Shown: positions 60,969 through 64,000 of the stretch, one piece after another | How positions within the stretch are numbered: position 1 is the first letter of the stretch | Layout: each line of letters begins with the position of its first letter | Assembly: GCA_047030855.1 (NCBI GenBank) | Contig: JBKYIJ010000008.1 | Location: forward strand, 2,170,001 to 2,234,000 | Direction: 5' to 3' | Length of the DNA: 64,000 nt | DNA from: QVMM01 sp047030855 | GTDB taxonomy: Bacteria; Bacteroidota; Bacteroidia; Bacteroidales; Dysgonomonadaceae | Notes under the pieces: model-generated | Database searches by the model: none | What the model saw: only the letters and a program-made list of their open reading frames with translations | What the model was told of the DNA's origin: nothing | Translations under genes and position numbers: made by a program

Positions 60969-61793
60969 ATGACTAAACAAGAACTGTTTAATAATATTAA
61001 GTCTAAAAGATCTTTTCTCTGTGTGGGATTGGATACCGATATAACCAAAATTCCGCCGCATTTGCAGAATGAGGAAGATCCCATTTACGCATTTAACAAA
61101 GCGATAATTGATGCTACCGCAAAATATTGCGTCGCATACAAGCCAAACTCTGCTTTTTACGAAAGTGCGGGCATAAAAGGAATCTGGGCTCTTGAGAAAA
61201 CCGTGGAGTATATACGTACAAAATACCCCGATCAGTTTATTATTCTCGACGCCAAAAGAGGCGATATAGGCAATACGTCCGATATGTATGCAGCTTCAGC
61301 TTTTCAGCATCTCAAAGCGTCTGCCATCACAGTGGCTCCGTACATGGGCGATGACAGCGTAAAGCCGTTTCTTGCTTACAAAGGCAAATGGGTTATACTT
61401 TTGGCTCTTACATCCAATAGAGGCTCGTCCGATTTTCAGCTTACGGAAGATAACAAGGGAGAGAAACTGTTCGAAAAAGTATTGAAAAAATCGCAGGAAT
61501 GGGGGAGTGACGAGCAACTGATGTATGTCGTCGGTGCTACGCAGGGTAGAATGTTTGAAGATGTGCGTAAAATAGTTCCCGATCATTTCCTGTTAGTTCC
61601 GGGAGTCGGAGCACAAGGCGGTAGTCTTGCGGAAGTCGTACGGTATGGAATGAATAAAGAATGTGGTTTGCTCGTGAATTCTTCCCGATCAATACTGTAT
61701 GCCGATGATTCAGAGTATTTTGCGGATGCAGCTCAAAATGAAGCCAAAAAGATTCAGGAGGAAATGTCAGGTTATTTAGATAAAATATGTTAA
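60969..61793 (+). CDS. pyrF: Orotidine 5'-phosphate decarboxylase (type 2)
   Basis: 274 residues, longer than the 230-residue type 1 enzyme. The catalytic motif is FIILDAKRGDIGNTSDMYA (Lys-Asp-Asp set). LCVGLDTDITKIPPHL near the start and LLVPGVGAQGGSLAEVVRYG near the end are typical of this type. It makes UMP in the last step of pyrimidine synthesis; its neighbour prfA may share a transcript. It feeds pyrG, encoded nearby, by way of UTP. Confidence 0.95.
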   Translation: MTKQELFNNIKSKRSFLCVGLDTDITKIPPHLQNEEDPIYAFNKAIIDATAKYCVAYKPNSAFYESAGIKGIWALEKTVEYIRTKYPDQFIILDAKRGDIGNTSDMYAASAFQHLKASAITVAPYMGDDSVKPFLAYKGKWVILLALTSNRGSSDFQLTEDNKGEKLFEKVLKKSQEWGSDEQLMYVVGATQGRMFEDVRKIVPDHFLLVPGVGAQGGSLAEVVRYGMNKECGLLVNSSRSILYADDSEYFADAAQNEAKKIQEEMSGYLDKIC

Positions 61794-61841
61794 ATGTATG
61801 TTTTAAAACATGTTTTATTTTGGTGATATTAAAAAGCTTTC

Positions 61842-61849
61842 TATATTTG
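61842..61849 (+). promoter_or_regulatory. Promoter upstream of the pdxY leader
   Basis: TATATTTG (-7) with TTTG at 61819-61822 (-33), 19 bases apart, a consensus Bacteroidota promoter 280 bases before the pdxY ATG. It lies just after pyrF and would start transcription near 61856. Confidence 0.65.
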
Positions 61850-61903
61850 TACTGTGAGATTTAGGTAAAACCTTTATTAAACAGGTAAAAAGATTGAGAA
61901 AAT

Positions 61904-61967
61904 AGGTTATTAGTTTTTTTAGGTTACAAGGTTTTTAAGGTTATTGTTTTTTAGGTTAATAAGTTTT
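61904..61967 (+). repeat. Four AGGTTA repeats in the pdxY leader
   Basis: AGGTTA starts at 61904, 61921, 61938 and 61953, spaced 17, 17 and 15 bases, each followed by a T-rich tail. Related AGGTAA units lie at 61863 and 61883. The phasing suggests a degenerate tandem repeat or a binding-site array. Confidence 0.6.
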
Positions 61968-61972
61968 CTGCA

Positions 61973-61998
61973 GTTCAAAAGGAATATTCCTTTTGAAC
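61973..61998. repeat. Perfect 26-base palindrome in the pdxY leader
   Basis: GTTCAAAAGGAAT is followed directly by its complement ATTCCTTTTGAAC. It has no immediate T run, so it may be a protein operator or a structural RNA hairpin rather than a terminator. Confidence 0.7.
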
Positions 61999-62128
61999 AA
62001 ATAAGCAGGAAATTTTTTGTTTTAATAGGGCAGCGGTCTCTATCTTTCCCCTTTCGATTTTACTATTCTGTTTAGATATTTAGCTGAAATCAATTCTTTT
62101 GATGTAATTTTACTTTAAAGAGTTTGAA

Positions 62129-62956
62129 ATGAAAAATAAGATATTATCTATTCAAAGTAAATTAGTGTACGGTTACGTCGGAAGCAATATTGCCGAAATA
62201 GCCATACAACTGCACGGGCTGGATGTTATTTCTTTTCCGACAGTTCTTCTGGCTACGCATACAGGACACAAACCCGTTTACGGGAAAGCCATAGCTAAAA
62301 ATGATTTTGACGAACTTGTAAAAGGAATTGAAGCCATTGGTGTAATAAAAGACGTGTCTTGTCTGATAACAGGCTATATCGGAACGGAAGATGTTCTCCT
62401 GTCCGCATCTGAGTTTGTCAAAAGGATAAAGGAATCCTATCCTGATATCCCGTATATCTGTGATCCTGTAATGGGCGATTTTGATCAGGGTTTGTATGTT
62501 CCTGCCGTGGTTGCCGAAAATGTTCAGAATTATCTGATTCCTCTTGCCGATATTTTAACTCCTAATTTTTTTGAACTTAAACATATTTTGGGCTGTGAAC
62601 CGAATACGATTGAGGATTTGCTTTCAGCAGTTAATAAAAAGCCGTTTCTATCCGATAAAATATTGGTTGCGACCAGTTGTAACCTGGAAGATACGCCGTC
62701 GGATAAAATTGAAACAATCGTAATCAGAAACGGACAGGCTGAGCGGATATATTCGAAAAGGATTGATCTGGAAACGACGGGAACAGGCGACTTGTTTACA
62801 GCATTGTTAGCATCACATATCGCTATGGGAGATGAAATTTGCGCGGCTGTGAAAAAAGCGTCCGATATAATTTCTCATTGCCTCGGTTATATATCTCAAA
62901 AAGGGTTGAAGGAAATGAACGCTGCGTGTTTGGTAAAATATATTCCCGATAAATAA
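62129..62956 (+). CDS. pdxY: Pyridoxal/pyridoxamine kinase
   Basis: 275 residues, ribokinase-like fold. The start KILSIQSKLVYGYVGSNIAEIAIQLHGLDV fits PdxY/PdxK; CDPVMGDFDQGLYV is the metal and phosphate segment, and TTGTGDLFTALLASHI carries the catalytic aspartate. It phosphorylates pyridoxal, pyridoxine or pyridoxamine to the PLP-level compounds. A PdxK identity is also possible. It fits the many PLP enzymes in the window (tpl, argD). Confidence 0.88.
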   Translation: MKNKILSIQSKLVYGYVGSNIAEIAIQLHGLDVISFPTVLLATHTGHKPVYGKAIAKNDFDELVKGIEAIGVIKDVSCLITGYIGTEDVLLSASEFVKRIKESYPDIPYICDPVMGDFDQGLYVPAVVAENVQNYLIPLADILTPNFFELKHILGCEPNTIEDLLSAVNKKPFLSDKILVATSCNLEDTPSDKIETIVIRNGQAERIYSKRIDLETTGTGDLFTALLASHIAMGDEICAAVKKASDIISHCLGYISQKGLKEMNAACLVKYIPDK

Positions 62957-62963
62957 GTAAATT

Positions 62964-63710
62964 ATGAAAAGAATCCTTTTGTTTTTTACTGTTTTTCTTT
63001 TTGTCGTTTCATGTAATGAACAGAACAATAAACAATTAGCAAAAAATGAGGTACTGGCAGATAGTGTTTCTGTTGCATATCAGCAAAAAGATATACAACA
63101 AAAAACGACATTAGAAACATATCTTGACAGTATCGGTTTGGTTTGTGTAACCGAAGAGGATTCTACAATTCTGATAGAACTTAAATATGCGACAACAGAC
63201 AATTTTACCGGAAATATACTTTATGAGGATCTGAATACGGCTTATCTGCATCCTTTTGCAATGGATAAGCTTAAAAAAGCACAACGTATGTTGCAAGAAA
63301 AAAATCCGCAATATAGTTTACTGGTTTATGATGCCGCCCGTCCGTTGTCGGTACAAGCAAAAATGTACGAATCCGTTAAAGACACAAAATACAGGGCTTA
63401 TGTTGCCAATCCTTCACGCACGGGGTTACATAACTACGGAATGGCTGTCGATCTGACAATCTATGATAAATCTGCAAATCAGCCTTTAGATATGGGGTCC
63501 GAATTTGATCACTTCGGGAAACTTGCGGGTATCAATAATGAAGATCTTTTTCTTTCTCAGGGACTTTTGTCAAAAGTACAGGTTGAGAACAGGAGGTTGT
63601 TACGTTCGGTTATGAAGCAGGCAGGATTTTATCCTATCCGCGGAGAATGGTGGCATTTTAACGCTTCCACATTGTCCGAAGCCGGAAAAATGGCTGAGTT
63701 GATCCGATAA
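62964..63710 (+). CDS. D-alanyl-D-alanine dipeptidase-like lipoprotein (VanX/DdpX family)
   Basis: 248 residues. The lipoprotein signal ends FLFVVSCNEQ. The M15 domain has LLVYDAARPLSVQAKMYES, SRTGLHNYGMAVDLTIYD (zinc ligands His and Asp) and PIRGEWWHFN (Glu and His), the VanX/DdpX set. Such enzymes cleave D-Ala-D-Ala; in non-resistant bacteria they recycle peptidoglycan dipeptides. No vanH, vanA or regulator is nearby, so resistance is not implied. It starts 7 bases after pdxY. Confidence 0.9.
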   Translation: MKRILLFFTVFLFVVSCNEQNNKQLAKNEVLADSVSVAYQQKDIQQKTTLETYLDSIGLVCVTEEDSTILIELKYATTDNFTGNILYEDLNTAYLHPFAMDKLKKAQRMLQEKNPQYSLLVYDAARPLSVQAKMYESVKDTKYRAYVANPSRTGLHNYGMAVDLTIYDKSANQPLDMGSEFDHFGKLAGINNEDLFLSQGLLSKVQVENRRLLRSVMKQAGFYPIRGEWWHFNASTLSEAGKMAELIR

Positions 63711-63713
63711 AAT

Positions 63714-63744
63714 AAAAAAGCTACCGTTTTGAGGTAGCTTTTTT
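63714..63744. terminator. Bidirectional terminator between the VanX-like gene and the mutase gene
   Basis: AAAAAAGCTACC pairs with GGTAGCTTTTTT around a 7-base loop, serving both converging genes. Confidence 0.88.
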
Positions 63745-63767
63745 ATCATATTTCTTTAAAATATTAT

Positions 63768-64000
63768 TTATTCAGCCAATAATATTTTCATAATTTCAAC
63801 CGCAGCTTTTGTAACTGATGTTCCCGGACCGAATATTGCGGCAACACCGGCTTTATAAAGGAAGTCATAATCCTGTGCAGGTATAACTCCTCCGGCAATT
63901 ACAACAATATCTTCACGTCCGAGTTTTTTCAATTCGGCTATTACCTGAGGAACAAGTGTTTTGTGTCCCGCAGCCAAAGATGAAACTCCAAGTACATTGA
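63768..64000 (-). CDS. Methylmalonyl-CoA mutase large subunit, C-terminal B12-binding end (gene continues outside the window)
   Basis: The frame stays open to the right edge. The visible end reads NVLGVSSLAAGHKTLVPQVI, then ELKKLGREDIVVIAGGVIP, AQDYDFLYKAGVAAIFGPGT and EIMKILLAE. This matches the C-terminal cobalamin-binding Rossmann domain of the catalytic subunit of methylmalonyl-CoA mutase, which converts succinyl-CoA to methylmalonyl-CoA on the way to propionate. The DxHxxG motif would lie just outside the window. The enzyme needs B12 and so shares the cofactor sensed by the riboswitch 5 kb away. Confidence 0.93.
   Translation of the reverse strand, partial: NVLGVSSLAAGHKTLVPQVIAELKKLGREDIVVIAGGVIPAQDYDFLYKAGVAAIFGPGTSVTKAAVEIMKILLAE

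Larger units (their letters stand above)
61794..62128 (+). other. Long untranslated leader before pdxY
   Basis: 335 bases without a gene. A good promoter near its start (61819-61849) implies a leader of about 270 bases. It holds AGGTTA repeats and a perfect 26-base palindrome (separate entries). The remainder is AT-rich. I recognise no known riboswitch. Confidence 0.6.

Noticed and set aside
61863..61967. AGGTTA units as a small CRISPR array
   Set aside because: The units are 6 bases, the spacers are T-rich and too short, and no cas gene is present.
62964..63710. Vancomycin resistance gene (vanX)
   Set aside because: No vanH, ligase or vanRS lies nearby; the lipoprotein form fits dipeptide recycling.

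Overview
The window reads as a chromosomal segment of a Bacteroidota (Bacteroidales) bacterium, possibly near Dysgonomonadaceae, although the family is a guess. The evidence is the -7 promoter motif TAnnTTTG at many starts, type IX secretion C-terminal domains, lineage families (DUF4270, DUF4294, DUF4129/DUF4350 beside MoxR/DUF58, calycin-like lipoproteins), AT-rich spacers and the order pyrG-yidC. I see no rRNA, tRNA, insertion sequence, prophage or CRISPR array, so this is mostly core genome with a few accessory insertions.

Layout: 1-3744 (+) recN 3' end, rlmB, two tandem TonB-domain proteins, ridA, yccF. 3823-9339 (-) a carboxyltransferase-like protein whose biotinyl domain lacks the biotin lysine, then the operon phoH-purC-zeta toxin-like-small ORF-menG. 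9527-13072 (+) a half-size starch synthase-like protein, a frameshifted DUF4270 lipoprotein and an M48 protease. 13170-17550 (+) an arginine operon argR-GNAT-argG-argC-argD behind two ARG boxes. 17717-19099 (+) a tyrosine phenol-lyase. 19178-30239 (-) two type IX secreted proteins, mutS2, an M3 peptidase, era, fabH, rpmF and a frameshifted DUF177 gene.

30407-37966: DUF4294, RDD (-), then SpoIIM, a membrane protein, DUF4129, DUF4350, MoxR and DUF58, a probable envelope AAA/VWA-type cluster. 38019-40540 (-) TPR protein, ECF sigma factor, likely anti-sigma protein and a Spy-like periplasmic protein. 40699-51165: serS, lipoproteins, metallo-beta-lactamase-fold hydrolases, two acyltransferases, udk, a POT transporter, metA and an aldo/keto reductase. 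51229-58193 (-) ompA, rluA-like, a repeat-bearing type IX cargo, comB, yidC, pyrG. 58335-58740 (+) a cobalamin riboswitch with its own promoter and a terminator but no gene behind it. 58727-64000: AI-2E family exporter (-), prfA, pyrF, a long leader before pdxY, a VanX-like dipeptidase, and the 3' end of a B12-dependent methylmalonyl-CoA mutase (-).

The most interesting signals are the orphan cobalamin riboswitch unit (about 390 nt, antisense at its end to the AI-2E gene), the biotin-less carboxyltransferase, the repeat- and palindrome-rich pdxY leader, and the zeta-like gene inside a housekeeping operon. Several conserved genes carry one-base indels, mostly in A/T homopolymers (DUF4270, M48, DUF177, Spy-like). 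Their number points to assembly error rather than decay, and exact lengths there should be treated with caution.
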